Positions 1 to 7,043 are shown, counted from the first letter of the stretch. The stretch: 11,055 nucleotides of DNA from Alphaproteobacteria bacterium UBA2966 (GCA_002348365.1 DEBC01000106.1:1-11055), one strand, 5' to 3'. A program made the numbers and translations. Notes: generated from the letters alone by a model not told the origin.

Positions 1-2
1 TG

Positions 3-437
3 GTCCCTAGCGTCCACGGCTACATCCACTTTCTGCGCGAACGGGTTGGCGTCAATAAACCAGCCACCGGCGAGACTGAGGCCCACCACAAACTACGGCT
101 GACCAAGGCACGTGCCGACATGGCGGAATTGGAGTCCGCTGAAATGACGGGCGATCTCGTCTTACTCGAGAAAGCCGAGGCAGCGTGGACGTCAGCAATT
201 GGACGTATGCGGCAACGCCTACTCGCCATGCCCTCAAAACTGGCACCCGTCGCATATCAAGCTGGTGCTGTTGCCGAGGTAAAGGCGGCGCTCGCTGACG
301 GAATAGCCGAAGCACTAATGGAGTTGTCGAAAGTTGAAGCCCGAGCCGTTGATAATCGTGGGTCCGACGAAACTGGCGGAAGCGATGACGAGAGCGTTCC
401 AGACGCTCGCCCCGCCGCCGGACGCGTCGACGGATAA
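3..437 (+). CDS. Phage terminase small subunit (Nu1-like), 5' end outside window
   Basis: The frame is open from base 3 with no start needed inside the window, so the N-terminus lies to the left. The protein reads VHGYIHFLRERVG near the edge, then a basic, charged helix, and a segment around bases 190-260 (W..AI..MRQRLLAMPSKLAP) typical of Nu1-type small terminase subunits, which bind phage DNA and guide the packaging ATPase. The first internal ATG (120) would give 105 residues and lose the recognition region. The last 30 to 35 codons lie antisense to the fasciclin gene and read as low-complexity acidic sequence, so the natural C-terminus was probably replaced at a junction near 345-385. No other phage gene is visible, so this is likely a prophage remnant. 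Family call moderate; functionality doubtful. Confidence 0.6.
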   Translation, partial: VPSVHGYIHFLRERVGVNKPATGETEAHHKLRLTKARADMAELESAEMTGDLVLLEKAEAAWTSAIGRMRQRLLAMPSKLAPVAYQAGAVAEVKAALADGIAEALMELSKVEARAVDNRGSDETGGSDDESVPDARPAAGRVDG

Positions 438-818
438 GGTCTGACCTTGAAGCGTCTTGACCGACACGCGGTCAGACGCGATGTCCGACGACGTCACCTT
501 TCCGGGGATGACGTGATAAGTCAGAATCGCCGTGAGCCTGTCCTTGTTTTCAGGCTTCAACAGGTCCTCGATCGTGCCCGCAGGAAGCTTGGCAAACGCC
601 TCATCCGTCGGCGCAAAGACGGTGAAGGGTCCATCGGACTTCAGCGCTCCCACGAGATCTGCCGCCTGAACCGCCGCGACAAGCGTTGAGAAATTTCCCG
701 CCGATACCGTGGTGTCCACAATATCTCTCTTAGCGCCATACGGGCCCTCCTAAGCTGCACCCAAGCCTACAATCATCGCGGCGACGGCGAACAGTGTGGA
801 ACGAATAGCTTGAGGCAT
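315..818 (-). pseudogene. Fasciclin-domain secreted protein, broken (amber stop and lost C-terminus)
   Basis: From ATG 818 the frame encodes a clear signal peptide (MPQAIRSTLFAVAAMIVGLGAA), hits TAG at 752-750, and continues in the same frame through KRDIVDTTVSAGNFSTLV, DGPFTVFAPTDEAFAKLP and LTAILTYHVIPGKV. This is the N-terminal and central part of a single fasciclin (FAS1) domain, usually a periplasmic or surface protein in bacteria. The closing H2 motif (normally like NGVIHVID) is absent in all three frames; homology fades after VWNALVIAS near base 383, where phage-like sequence begins. An internal GTG at 719 could restart translation but would give a protein without signal peptide. Start 818 is supported by a promoter motif ending about 30 bases upstream. 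Fasciclin genes are, as I recall, targets of RpoE in Rhodobacter sphaeroides. Family call very likely; pseudogene status likely. Confidence 0.82.
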
Positions 819-850
819 AGATATTTGCTGAGTTGAGGTTGATGCCCTCA

Positions 851-878
851 CTTACGTGCCTGAATTGGTTCTGGATCA
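851..878 (-). promoter_or_regulatory. ECF-sigma-like promoter P1 for fasciclin
   Basis: On the minus strand TGATCC (878-873) is followed after 16 bases by CGTAAG (856-851). The predicted start of transcription, near 845, leaves a leader of under 30 bases before ATG 818. Spacing and sequence match four other sites in the window and resemble the RpoE-ChrR type consensus. No transcript evidence is available. Confidence 0.7.
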
Positions 879-902
879 TTCAGGAGCAACTTCTCACCTG
901 AA
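879..902. promoter_or_regulatory. Inverted repeat between divergent promoters P1 and P2
   Basis: TTCAGG (879-884) and CCTGAA (897-902) form a perfect 6-base inverted repeat with a 12-base spacer. It sits exactly between the -35 boxes of the two divergent promoter motifs, immediately next to P1 and 3 bases from P2. It could be an operator for a second regulator, but a 6-base repeat can occur by chance. Confidence 0.25.
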
Positions 903-905
903 GTG

Positions 906-933
906 TGATCCGGAATCCGATGTGACTCGTATT
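906..933 (+). promoter_or_regulatory. ECF-sigma-like promoter P2, facing the non-coding stretch
   Basis: TGATCC (906-911), 16 bases, CGTATT (928-933). It diverges from P1. The nearest downstream gene on this strand starts 335 bases away and has its own copy of the motif, so P2 more likely drives a small RNA or a long alternative leader. Confidence 0.6.
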
Positions 934-939
934 CCTGTG

Positions 940-1100
940 TAGTTCGAGTTGCGCCGTGCGTTGTTACTCCTTCTGCCGAAATTGAAATCTCGAAGGGAGT
1001 GACGTTCGGCGGGCACCTGCCCAACAGCCCGCTGCTGGTGCGGGAGACGGTCACCCATACCCCCCGGGCCTCTCAAAGGCGGGTAACGTCTCCCCACCCT
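940..1100 (+). ncRNA. Candidate structured small RNA downstream of P2
   Basis: No convincing gene lies between 819 and 1268. The part after P2 is rich in hairpins: GTTACTCCTTC (963-973) with GAAGGGAGTGAC (992-1003), one bulge and one G-T pair; a competing pair GCCGAA (975-980) with TTCGGC (1005-1010); GGGC-ACCT-GCCC at 1011-1022; and a long stem GGGAGACG (1042-1049) with CGTCTCCC (1087-1094), extended by ACCC/GGGT. There is no run of T after the last stem, so a Rho-independent terminator is not proven, and I recognise no RNA family. The 5' end is set from P2 and the 3' end is a guess. Confidence 0.25.
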
Positions 1101-1137
1101 TGCTTCAATGCTCCGCGGCGGCCCCTTGCTCGCGCAA

Positions 1138-1165
1138 TGATCTGAAGTGTCGCTACGTGCGTAAT
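1138..1165 (+). promoter_or_regulatory. ECF-sigma-like promoter P3 for DUF3429-DUF427
   Basis: TGATCT (1138-1143), 16 bases, CGTAAT (1160-1165). Transcription would begin near 1172 and leave a leader of about 95 bases before ATG 1269. The leader contains the short palindrome CGAGCGCTCG and otherwise nothing I recognise. Confidence 0.65.
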
Positions 1166-1268
1166 GGTGGGTGTCTTAGAGATTAGTTGGACTCGTTCGC
1201 CTTCGAGCGCTCGTGCTCGGCAATCACGGTGATTGGATATTCGCGTATTGCGATTCTTGGAGCTTCGA

Positions 1269-1715
1269 ATGCTGTCTCTATCCACCGTTCCACATGCTGC
1301 CAAATGGTTGGGCGCGCTGGGGGCTATCCCATTCATTGTTCTGGCCTTTGCGACCGTGATCTCAGGGTCAACTCACGGCATCTCGCAAGCGCTCATTGCG
1401 TATGGAGCAGTGATCTTGTCGTTTCTTGGTGGAATCCAGTGGGGACTGGCTATTGCTCCGTCGGAGAGCGGTGAGGCTGATGCAAATCTGTTTCGCCGCC
1501 TGGGTTGGAGTGTTGTGCCCTCGCTCATCGCCTGGGGCGCAATGCTTCTCCAAGTACGGGCCGGTCTCTTAGTCCTTGCCGTGGCGTTCGTCATCGTCTT
1601 GCTACTCGATCTGCAGGCGTGCCGGCGTGGGGAAGCCCCGCCCTGGTATCCGAACCTTCGCTTGCCCCTGACCGCGGCAGTGGTCTCATCTCTTACACTC
1701 AGCGTGATCGGGTGA
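1269..1715 (+). CDS. DUF3429 family membrane protein
   Basis: A protein of 148 residues with about five membrane segments: residues 13-31, 41-62, 80-95, 98-115 and 130-147. The segment YGAVILSFLGGIQWG (45-59) is the hallmark of the DUF3429 family, as is the C-terminal WYPNLRLPLT. The biochemical role of the family is unknown; it sits in the inner membrane. I chose ATG 1269 because GGAG (1259-1262) lies 6 bases upstream and residues start at the family's usual place; an earlier in-frame ATG at 1233 would add 12 residues (MDIRVLRFLELR) without a clear ribosome site. It is followed after 5 bases by the DUF427 gene, so both are probably one transcript from P3. Confident in family, not in function. 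Confidence 0.85.
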   Translation: MLSLSTVPHAAKWLGALGAIPFIVLAFATVISGSTHGISQALIAYGAVILSFLGGIQWGLAIAPSESGEADANLFRRLGWSVVPSLIAWGAMLLQVRAGLLVLAVAFVIVLLLDLQACRRGEAPPWYPNLRLPLTAAVVSSLTLSVIG

Positions 1716-1720
1716 TACGA

Positions 1721-2212
1721 ATGCGGGACCGTATTGAGCCAGGAACGGGACAGGAGTCTGTTTGGGACTATCCACGGCCGCCTCGCTTGGAATCCGCAGC
1801 TGAGCGGCTTCGAGTCTTGTTTGGCGGCAAAATCATCGCTGAGACGAAACAGGGCTACCGTGTGCTCGAGACCAGCCATCCGCCCGTCTACTACATCCCG
1901 CCGGCAGACGTTCGGTGCGAATACATCACCGCTAATCCCGGCCGCTCATTCTGCGAGTTTAAGGGCGAGGCACGCTACTGGACACTCGAGGTGGGTGGTT
2001 CGCGCTGCCGACAGGCTGCATGGAGTTATGTGCACCCCACCCCGGCCTTTTCCGCCATCTCCGACTATCTCGCCTTCTATGCCTCGCGGGTCGATAGCTG
2101 CTGGGTCGGCGACGAGCAAGTCGAACCGCAAGTCGGCGATTTCTATGGTGGCTGGATCACTTCACGCGTTGTGGGACCCTTCAAGGGCGCGCCCGGTACC
2201 CGAGGTTGGTAA
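1721..2212 (+). CDS. DUF427 domain protein
   Basis: A soluble protein of 163 residues. SVWDYPRPPRLE near the N-terminus, then LRVLFGGKIIAET and the signature VLETSHPPVYYIPPADV, identify a DUF427 domain, a small beta-tent fold protein of unknown function that fills most of the length (the second half includes CEFKGEARYW and the C-terminal DFYGGWIT). ATG 1721 is used; GTG 1712, overlapping the end of DUF3429, is an alternative with the same frame. The near-abutting arrangement suggests translational coupling to DUF3429. No signal peptide or membrane segment is visible. DUF427 genes are often seen near photolyase and stress genes, which fits here, but this gives no reaction. Confidence 0.88.
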   Translation: MRDRIEPGTGQESVWDYPRPPRLESAAERLRVLFGGKIIAETKQGYRVLETSHPPVYYIPPADVRCEYITANPGRSFCEFKGEARYWTLEVGGSRCRQAAWSYVHPTPAFSAISDYLAFYASRVDSCWVGDEQVEPQVGDFYGGWITSRVVGPFKGAPGTRGW

Positions 2213-2256
2213 CAGGCTATAGATCGTCCCGTCAGCAACACTGTCGATAACCCAAG

Positions 2257-2284
2257 TGATCGGATCGGCGTCTGCATCCGTAAT
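2257..2284 (+). promoter_or_regulatory. ECF-sigma-like promoter P4 for VOC-DUF393
   Basis: TGATCG (2257-2262), 16 bases, CGTAAT (2279-2284), located in the 99-base gap between DUF427 and the VOC gene. Transcription would start near 2291, about 20 to 30 bases before the start codon. The sixth base of the -35 box (G) differs from the other copies. Confidence 0.65.
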
Positions 2285-2311
2285 GCCGTACAGGTAAGCA
2301 ATTGGGATGCG

Positions 2312-2665
2312 ATGCAGGCCATGAAACCACTGGACACCACACTCGATCGTCTTGAACACGTCGCATTTCAGGTAGACGACCTGGATGCCGCGCTCGCGTG
2401 GTACCGCGATCTGTTCTCGGTAGAAACGGTTTACGAAGACGACACCTGGGCCATGCTTTCCTTTGACAACATAAACCTGGCTTTGGTCACCCAGGGCCAG
2501 CATCCGCCACACATTGCTGTGGAGCACGACGATGCGACCCAGTTCGGAGCACTGGCGCCACACCGAGATGGGACCGCTTCCGTGTACATCCTTGACCCTG
2601 CCGGGAACGCTGTCGAGATCCTGCAGAGGCCGGAGACCTCTACAAAGCGGAGTGGATGCGAATGA
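2312..2665 (+). CDS. VOC family protein (glyoxalase/bleomycin-resistance fold)
   Basis: A protein of 117 residues with two beta-alpha-beta-beta-beta halves. LEHVAFQVDDLDAALAWYRDLF (14-35, quoted in part as LEHVAFQV..WY) opens the first half; HPPHIAVEH (64-72) and the closing YILDPAGNAVEIL (92-104) form the second. H16, H67 and E102 stand where VOC enzymes bind a divalent metal, so an active metalloenzyme is possible. The substrate cannot be told; family members include glyoxalase I, dioxygenases and thiol transferases. Start 2312 has GGGA 4 bases upstream; ATG 2321 is an alternative that loses only MQA. The stop overlaps the start of the DUF393 gene by 4 bases (ATGA), so the two are translated together. 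Confidence 0.82.
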   Translation: MQAMKPLDTTLDRLEHVAFQVDDLDAALAWYRDLFSVETVYEDDTWAMLSFDNINLALVTQGQHPPHIAVEHDDATQFGALAPHRDGTASVYILDPAGNAVEILQRPETSTKRSGCE

Positions 2666-3099
2666 CCGATATCATCCCCCGTGCCGGCTACGGGCGGGAA
2701 AACGTGGAGTCTGCAAGTAGCTTCGTGGAGGCCTGTGAACCTACAGTCCTTTACGATGGCGACTGCCCGCTCTGTCGACGTGAGATTGCGTGGTATCGCG
2801 GCCTTAAGGGCGCCGAAGGGATGCGCTGGGTCGACGTTCGAGCGGTTGCCGGGGAAACGATCGCCCCCGGCGTCTCCCTTGATGCAGCGGTCAGACGCTT
2901 TCACGTGATCTCGGCGGACGGAAACGTTCGGACCGGTGGGTACGCATTCGTGGAAATCTGGCGAAACATTCCCTGCCTTAGGCCGTTGGCATTTCTATTT
3001 CGACCACGTGCCTGCGCCTGGCTGCTCAACCGCGTCTACGACCTCTTCCTGCGAATTCGACCGGGCCTGCAGCGGCTTCTGGCTGCGCACGGCGGCTGA
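2662..3099 (+). CDS. DUF393 (DCC family) thiol-disulfide oxidoreductase
   Basis: A protein of 145 residues. VLYDGDCPLCRREIAWYR (29-46) holds the D-x-x-C-P-x-C motif that names the DCC family, with C35 and C38 as the likely redox pair. WVDVRA, the RFHV segment, GGYAFVEIWRNIP and a hydrophobic C-terminal part ending in RVYDLFLRIRPGL follow in the usual order; full length. The family is predicted to reduce or form disulfides; no specific substrate is known. I chose ATG 2662, which overlaps the VOC stop as ATGA and has GGAG (2649-2652) 9 bases upstream; ATG 2656 has a spacing of only 3. A broken paralogue lies at 9326-9717. Confidence 0.85.
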   Translation: MTDIIPRAGYGRENVESASSFVEACEPTVLYDGDCPLCRREIAWYRGLKGAEGMRWVDVRAVAGETIAPGVSLDAAVRRFHVISADGNVRTGGYAFVEIWRNIPCLRPLAFLFRPRACAWLLNRVYDLFLRIRPGLQRLLAAHGG

Positions 3100-3274
3100 C
3101 CTTAACGATCATCGTCGTGCCTCGACGAGTCACTGAAGGGATAACGTCTTGTCTTACGTCCGGCTACTGATCATCGGCTTGATATTCTTCGCGTCGCGTT
3201 GTTCCGGAGGTAATTCCACGTCCTAGACTGCCGGATGCTGTCTGTTTCGTGCATGAAGCCGATCCAAAACGTTG

Positions 3275-4741
3275 TCAGCGAGAGATTTCATTGTAGGCCT
3301 CGAGGGCGCGCTGCCGAGTGACCCTCAGGTCGACAATCGGTCGCGGATAGGTCTCGCCGAGAACGACACCATAGTCACCGAGTTCGACTTCCGAGAGCTC
3401 CCAAGGGCGATGTATGAAAGTGTCGGGCAGGCCGCCGAGTTCGGGGACCCAGGTCCTTACGTATGTGCCCTGTGGGTCGAACTTCCGGCCCTGGAGCACG
3501 GGATTGAAAATGCGGAAATAGGGAGCTGCGTCCGCTCCAGAACCGGCGACCCACTGCCAGCTGGCTGAGTTGTTGGCGAGATCTGCATCGACCAGCGTGT
3601 CCCAGAACCATGCCGCGCCCTCGCGCCAGTGTTGCATCAGGTTCTTGGTCAGGAAGGATGCGACAACCATTCGAACCCGGTTGTGCATCCAACCCGTCTG
3701 CCACAACTGCCGCATTCCTGCGTCTACAATTGGGATGCCGGTCGCCCCTCGCTGCCAGGTCTGCAGCTGGTCTTCGTCCTCACGCCATGAAAGCGCCTCG
3801 AACTTGTCTTGAAAGTTTTGCTCGGGCAACAGCGGGAAGTGGTAGAGGAGATGATAAGAGAATTCTCGCCAGCCAATCTCGCGCAAGAAGGCTTGCGATC
3901 CAGGCGAGGAGCCTGGATCTCTTTGCTTGCGGAGCGCGACCGAAATCGTGTGCCATACCTGACGCGGACTGACTTCTCCCCAGTGCAGGTGGGGAGACAA
4001 CCGTGACGTGCCCAAGAGATCCGGACGGTCGCGATCATCCTTGTATGCCGGCATCGCCCTCTCGACGAACCCGTCTAATCTCTTTTGACCCCCAACTTCG
4101 CCGGGTGTCCAGTGCGCATCAAGTTTGTGCCACCAGTCCACTGACCCGCTCAGAAGCGGCAGATCTCCGATACTGATGCCTTCGGGCCAGAATGGAGGTG
4201 TGGGCAATGAGTTCGGAGCTGACTCGGATTCCAAGGGTTCGGAGAGTTGCAGGCAGGCCCGCCAAAAGGGAGTGAAAACGCGATAGGGGTCGTCCTTGCC
4301 CGTCTTGACGGTCCAAGGCTCGAATAGCAACGCGCCGTTAAAGCTCTTGCCTACCACGCCCAGGGAGTCGAGCGACTTCTTCACCGCCATCGCCGTGCTG
4401 ATCGCATGAGGCTCATAGCACCGGTTCCACACGACCGCCGCCGCCGAGGTCTCTCGAACCAACTCTTCCATTACGACTTCAGCCCGACCCGTCCGCACCA
4501 CAAGATCCGAGCCAATATCCCGCAGTCTCTGTTTGAGGCACGCCAAGCTCCGGTTCAACCACCAGCGACTCGCCCCGCCCGGTATCCACGCCTTTGCTGC
4601 GGAATCGTCCCAAATGTAGACAGGTATTACCGGGCCTTTCGAATTGGCGGCCTCCAGCAGAGCAGGGTTGTCAGTCAGGCGCAGGTCCTGACGGAACCAA
4701 ACGATCGTGGCAGAAGGGGACGTGTCAGTGACTATTTTCAA
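3275..4741 (-). CDS. phr: Class I CPD photolyase (deoxyribodipyrimidine photolyase)
   Basis: A flavoprotein of 488 residues that uses blue light to split cyclobutane pyrimidine dimers in DNA. The N-terminal antenna domain opens with TIVWFRQDLRLTDNPALL (12-29). The FAD-binding half contains LHWGEVSPRQVW, FLREIGWREFSYHLLYHFP, TGIPIVDAGMRQLWQTGWMHNR and NNSASWQWVAGSGADAAPYF (about 389-408), which are signature blocks with the tryptophans of the electron path. Length fits the class (about 470-490). The frame stays open upstream for 118 codons, but that part overlaps the (6-4) photolyase gene and makes no sense as protein. The first sensible start is TTG 4741, 16 bases after the upstream stop; a TGAGGG lies only 1 base before it, so the exact start is uncertain. 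Last gene of the five-gene operon. Confidence 0.93.
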   Translation of the reverse strand: MKIVTDTSPSATIVWFRQDLRLTDNPALLEAANSKGPVIPVYIWDDSAAKAWIPGGASRWWLNRSLACLKQRLRDIGSDLVVRTGRAEVVMEELVRETSAAAVVWNRCYEPHAISTAMAVKKSLDSLGVVGKSFNGALLFEPWTVKTGKDDPYRVFTPFWRACLQLSEPLESESAPNSLPTPPFWPEGISIGDLPLLSGSVDWWHKLDAHWTPGEVGGQKRLDGFVERAMPAYKDDRDRPDLLGTSRLSPHLHWGEVSPRQVWHTISVALRKQRDPGSSPGSQAFLREIGWREFSYHLLYHFPLLPEQNFQDKFEALSWREDEDQLQTWQRGATGIPIVDAGMRQLWQTGWMHNRVRMVVASFLTKNLMQHWREGAAWFWDTLVDADLANNSASWQWVAGSGADAAPYFRIFNPVLQGRKFDPQGTYVRTWVPELGGLPDTFIHRPWELSEVELGDYGVVLGETYPRPIVDLRVTRQRALEAYNEISR

Positions 4742-4757
4742 ACCCTCACATTCAGCG

Positions 4758-6284
4758 CTATCGAGAAATCTCTGCCAGAAAACGCTGACTATCCTCGGCG
4801 ATCGCTGCTTGTCGTTGCGCCGACATCCTGTCCAGGTTTCGGTAGGGCATTGCCACGCGAGGGTTGTCGGAAAGTGCCTGCCGATTCTCGGCCAGAAAAT
4901 TCCAGTACAGGTAGTTGAACGGGCAGGCGTCCTCGCCGTTCTTCTCCGACACATCGTAGCGACAGGCTTTGCAGTAGTCAGACATACGATTGATGTATAT
5001 CCCACTCGCGGCATAAGGCTTCGTCGCCATGATGCCGCCGTCGGCGAAGATAGCCATGCCGTGCGTGTTCGGCAGTTCGACCCAGTCGAACGCATCGGCG
5101 TAGACGCTCAGATACCAATCTTCGATCTGTGAAGGTTCAACACCGGAGAGGAGCGCAAAGTTGCCTGTCACCATAAGGCGCTGGATGTGATGCGCGTATG
5201 CATGACGTCGTGTTTGCGTTACGACCCGAGAGACACAATTCATGTCCGTCTCACCGTCCCAGTAGAAGTCAGGCAGAGAGCGGCTTGCACCCAGGAAGTT
5301 GAGATCGGCGTAGCCCGGCATGTGTAGCCAGTAAACGCCACGCACGAATTCGCGCCATCCGAGAATTTGCCGGATGAAGCCCTCTACAGCATTGAGAGCC
5401 GCACGATTGTCCCGATACGACGCCTCGACGCGCCGGCACACGTCCAACGGATCCAGCAAGCCGATGTTGAGATACGTGGAAATCAGCGCGTGAAAAAGGA
5501 AGGGCTCGTCCGCCCGCATGGCGTCCTGGTAGTCACCGAATCGAGGCAGCACCGCCTCTATGAAGAATTCAAGACTTTGCTCAGCCTGAGCCCGGGTCAC
5601 TGCGAATTCGAAAGGCTCGATGTCGCCGAACCTGCTCGGGAACATACGCTCCACGAGTTCGATGACTTCTTTCGTAATGACGTCGGCGCAGCGCCTGGGC
5701 CGCTCCGGCGGAATTAGGTCTGCGGGCAGCTTCTTGCGGTTTGCGCGATCAAAGTTCCAATGGCCGCCGGAGGGAGAACCCGTCGGTTCGATCAGTATGT
5801 CGTACCTCTTGCGCATCATGCGGTAGAAGTGTTCCATCACTAAGTTCTTGCGACCGTCGGCCCAGGCAGCGAACTCGTCGCGCGAGCAAAGGAACCTGGT
5901 GTCCTCTCTGACCTCGATGGACACACCCATCGCCTCGGGCCATGTCTCGATACGCTCGGAAAGACGCCATTCGCCCGGTTCCGTCACCACCACTCCCTCG
6001 GCATCGTGTCGCCTCAGGCATCGAGCCAGCTCTCCATGCAGTGACCCGGTGTTCTCTTCGTCATCCAGCTTGACATAGTCGACGTTGATGCCTTCAGCCG
6101 CGAGCGCCTGCGCAAAGTGGCGCATCGCTGAAAATATGAGAACAAGCTTCTTCTTGTGGTGCTGAACGTAAGTGGCCTCGTCCGACACCTCGGCCATGAG
6201 CACGACATCCTCATCCTTATCCAGATCTGAAAGAGATGAGATGGCCTCGGATAGCTGATCCCCGAATATCAGTCGGATTTTCAA
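4758..6284 (-). CDS. phrB: Iron-sulfur bacterial (6-4) photolyase/cryptochrome (FeS-BCP)
   Basis: A protein of 508 residues of the FeS-BCP branch, which repairs (6-4) photoproducts and carries FAD, a ribityllumazine antenna and a 4Fe-4S cluster. Cysteines 350 (DMNCVSR), 438, 441 (YCKAC) and 454 (DACPFNYLYW) fall at the positions reported for the cluster of Agrobacterium PhrB. The lesion-site histidines in AYAHHIQRLM (H365, H366) and W390-Y391 also match, as far as I recall the numbering. The antenna domain starts LIFGDQLS, with HHKKKLVLIFSAMRHFA and VTEPGEWR. TTG 6284 is the only possible start: an in-frame TGA (the stop of the SDR gene) lies 27 bases upstream and the conserved N-terminus begins at once. 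No good ribosome site is seen, which suggests coupling to the SDR gene. Function by family is very likely. Confidence 0.94.
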   Translation of the reverse strand: MKIRLIFGDQLSEAISSLSDLDKDEDVVLMAEVSDEATYVQHHKKKLVLIFSAMRHFAQALAAEGINVDYVKLDDEENTGSLHGELARCLRRHDAEGVVVTEPGEWRLSERIETWPEAMGVSIEVREDTRFLCSRDEFAAWADGRKNLVMEHFYRMMRKRYDILIEPTGSPSGGHWNFDRANRKKLPADLIPPERPRRCADVITKEVIELVERMFPSRFGDIEPFEFAVTRAQAEQSLEFFIEAVLPRFGDYQDAMRADEPFLFHALISTYLNIGLLDPLDVCRRVEASYRDNRAALNAVEGFIRQILGWREFVRGVYWLHMPGYADLNFLGASRSLPDFYWDGETDMNCVSRVVTQTRRHAYAHHIQRLMVTGNFALLSGVEPSQIEDWYLSVYADAFDWVELPNTHGMAIFADGGIMATKPYAASGIYINRMSDYCKACRYDVSEKNGEDACPFNYLYWNFLAENRQALSDNPRVAMPYRNLDRMSAQRQAAIAEDSQRFLAEISR

Positions 6285-6311
6285 GGGGTGATCGCCGAGA
6301 TCGCCATGGTC

Positions 6312-7043
6312 TCAGGCTTTGAGACGCAGTGTGGAGCGGCCGCCATCGACTCCGAAAACCTGACCGGTAATCCAGTCCGCCTTTTCGCCCATCAGGAATT
6401 CCGCCAAAGCGGCGACGTCATCCGCCTGGCCCAGTCTCCCAAGTGGATGCAAGTCGGCGATTCCCTTCGCAAGGGTTTCGTTTTGCAATAGCTTTTCGCT
6501 CAACGGTGTTTGGGTAAGGCTCGGCGCTATGCAGTTGACTCTGACCTTTGGGGCCAGTTCAGCGGCAAGGCTTTTCGTCAATGCTTCAACCGCTCCCTTC
6601 GCGGATGCAACGACCACGTGGTTTGGGAAACCCTGTTTCACGGCGACGGTTGAGAAGAGCACGATGGAGCCGCCAGCTGCCTTCAGGGCATCGCTGGCTG
6701 CTTGAATGACGTTGACGGCGCCGATCACATTGACCCGGAAAGCCTCCAAGAGGTCATCGTCGGAAACGCGCCTCAAGGGTTTCAAGTCGATTGTGCCGGG
6801 ACAATATGCGAGACCCGCCAGCCGTCCATCGGGCGTGGCCGCCTGGAAAGCGGATTCAACGCTATCACTAACTGTGGCATCCATGGTTATTGACGTTATC
6901 CCAGCACTGTCGTCCGCCGCCGTGCAGGTCGACTGCACCCGACGAGACGCGACGTGCACGGGATGGCCCCGGTCGGCACAACGTGTCGCGAGGGCGCTTC
7001 CGATGCCGCTTGTGCCACCGACGATGAGAATCGGGTCTTTCAT
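6312..7043 (-). CDS. SDR family protein lacking the catalytic tyrosine
   Basis: A protein of 243 residues with a classical short-chain dehydrogenase layout. GGTSGIG (9-15) is the NAD(P)-binding turn; the usual NNAG block is replaced by YCPGT (80-84); VNVIG (104-108) and the serine in LFSTVAV (S131) are present; LTQTPL and GQVFGVDGG close the fold. In the Y-x-x-x-K active site the lysine stands (K149) but the tyrosine position is valine (V145, in HVVVASAKGAVEAL). I recall photolyase-linked SDRs with a similar change (HAS.AAAKGAVE), so this may be a subfamily trait and not damage. Without Tyr it may be a poor oxidoreductase or do other chemistry. ATG 7043 has a GAAAG about 8 bases upstream. Third gene of the operon. 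Confidence 0.88.
   Translation of the reverse strand: MKDPILIVGGTSGIGSALATRCADRGHPVHVASRRVQSTCTAADDSAGITSITMDATVSDSVESAFQAATPDGRLAGLAYCPGTIDLKPLRRVSDDDLLEAFRVNVIGAVNVIQAASDALKAAGGSIVLFSTVAVKQGFPNHVVVASAKGAVEALTKSLAAELAPKVRVNCIAPSLTQTPLSEKLLQNETLAKGIADLHPLGRLGQADDVAALAEFLMGEKADWITGQVFGVDGGRSTLRLKA

Noticed and set aside
848..1097. Two overlapping minus-strand frames in the 819-1268 gap
   Set aside because: They have no recognisable motif or ribosome site, they run through promoter motifs P1/P2, and the sequence is better explained by hairpins.
1373..1879. Long minus-strand frame opposite DUF3429 and DUF427
   Set aside because: Antisense shadow of two genes with clear family signatures; composition rich in Arg and Ser as usual for shadows.
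2162..2563. Minus-strand frame opposite the VOC gene; the part at 2213-2311 reads almost like a real protein
   Set aside because: Most of it is antisense to the VOC gene, it matches no family I know, and the 2213-2311 gap is better explained by promoter P4.
3112..3128. Hairpin TCGTCG-TGCCT-CGACGA between the convergent transcription units as a terminator
   Set aside because: Stem of only 6 base pairs and no run of T on either strand.
4742..5095. Upstream extension of the CPD photolyase frame by 118 codons
   Set aside because: It lies fully opposite in frame to the well-conserved C-terminus of the (6-4) photolyase on the same strand and has no protein-like composition.
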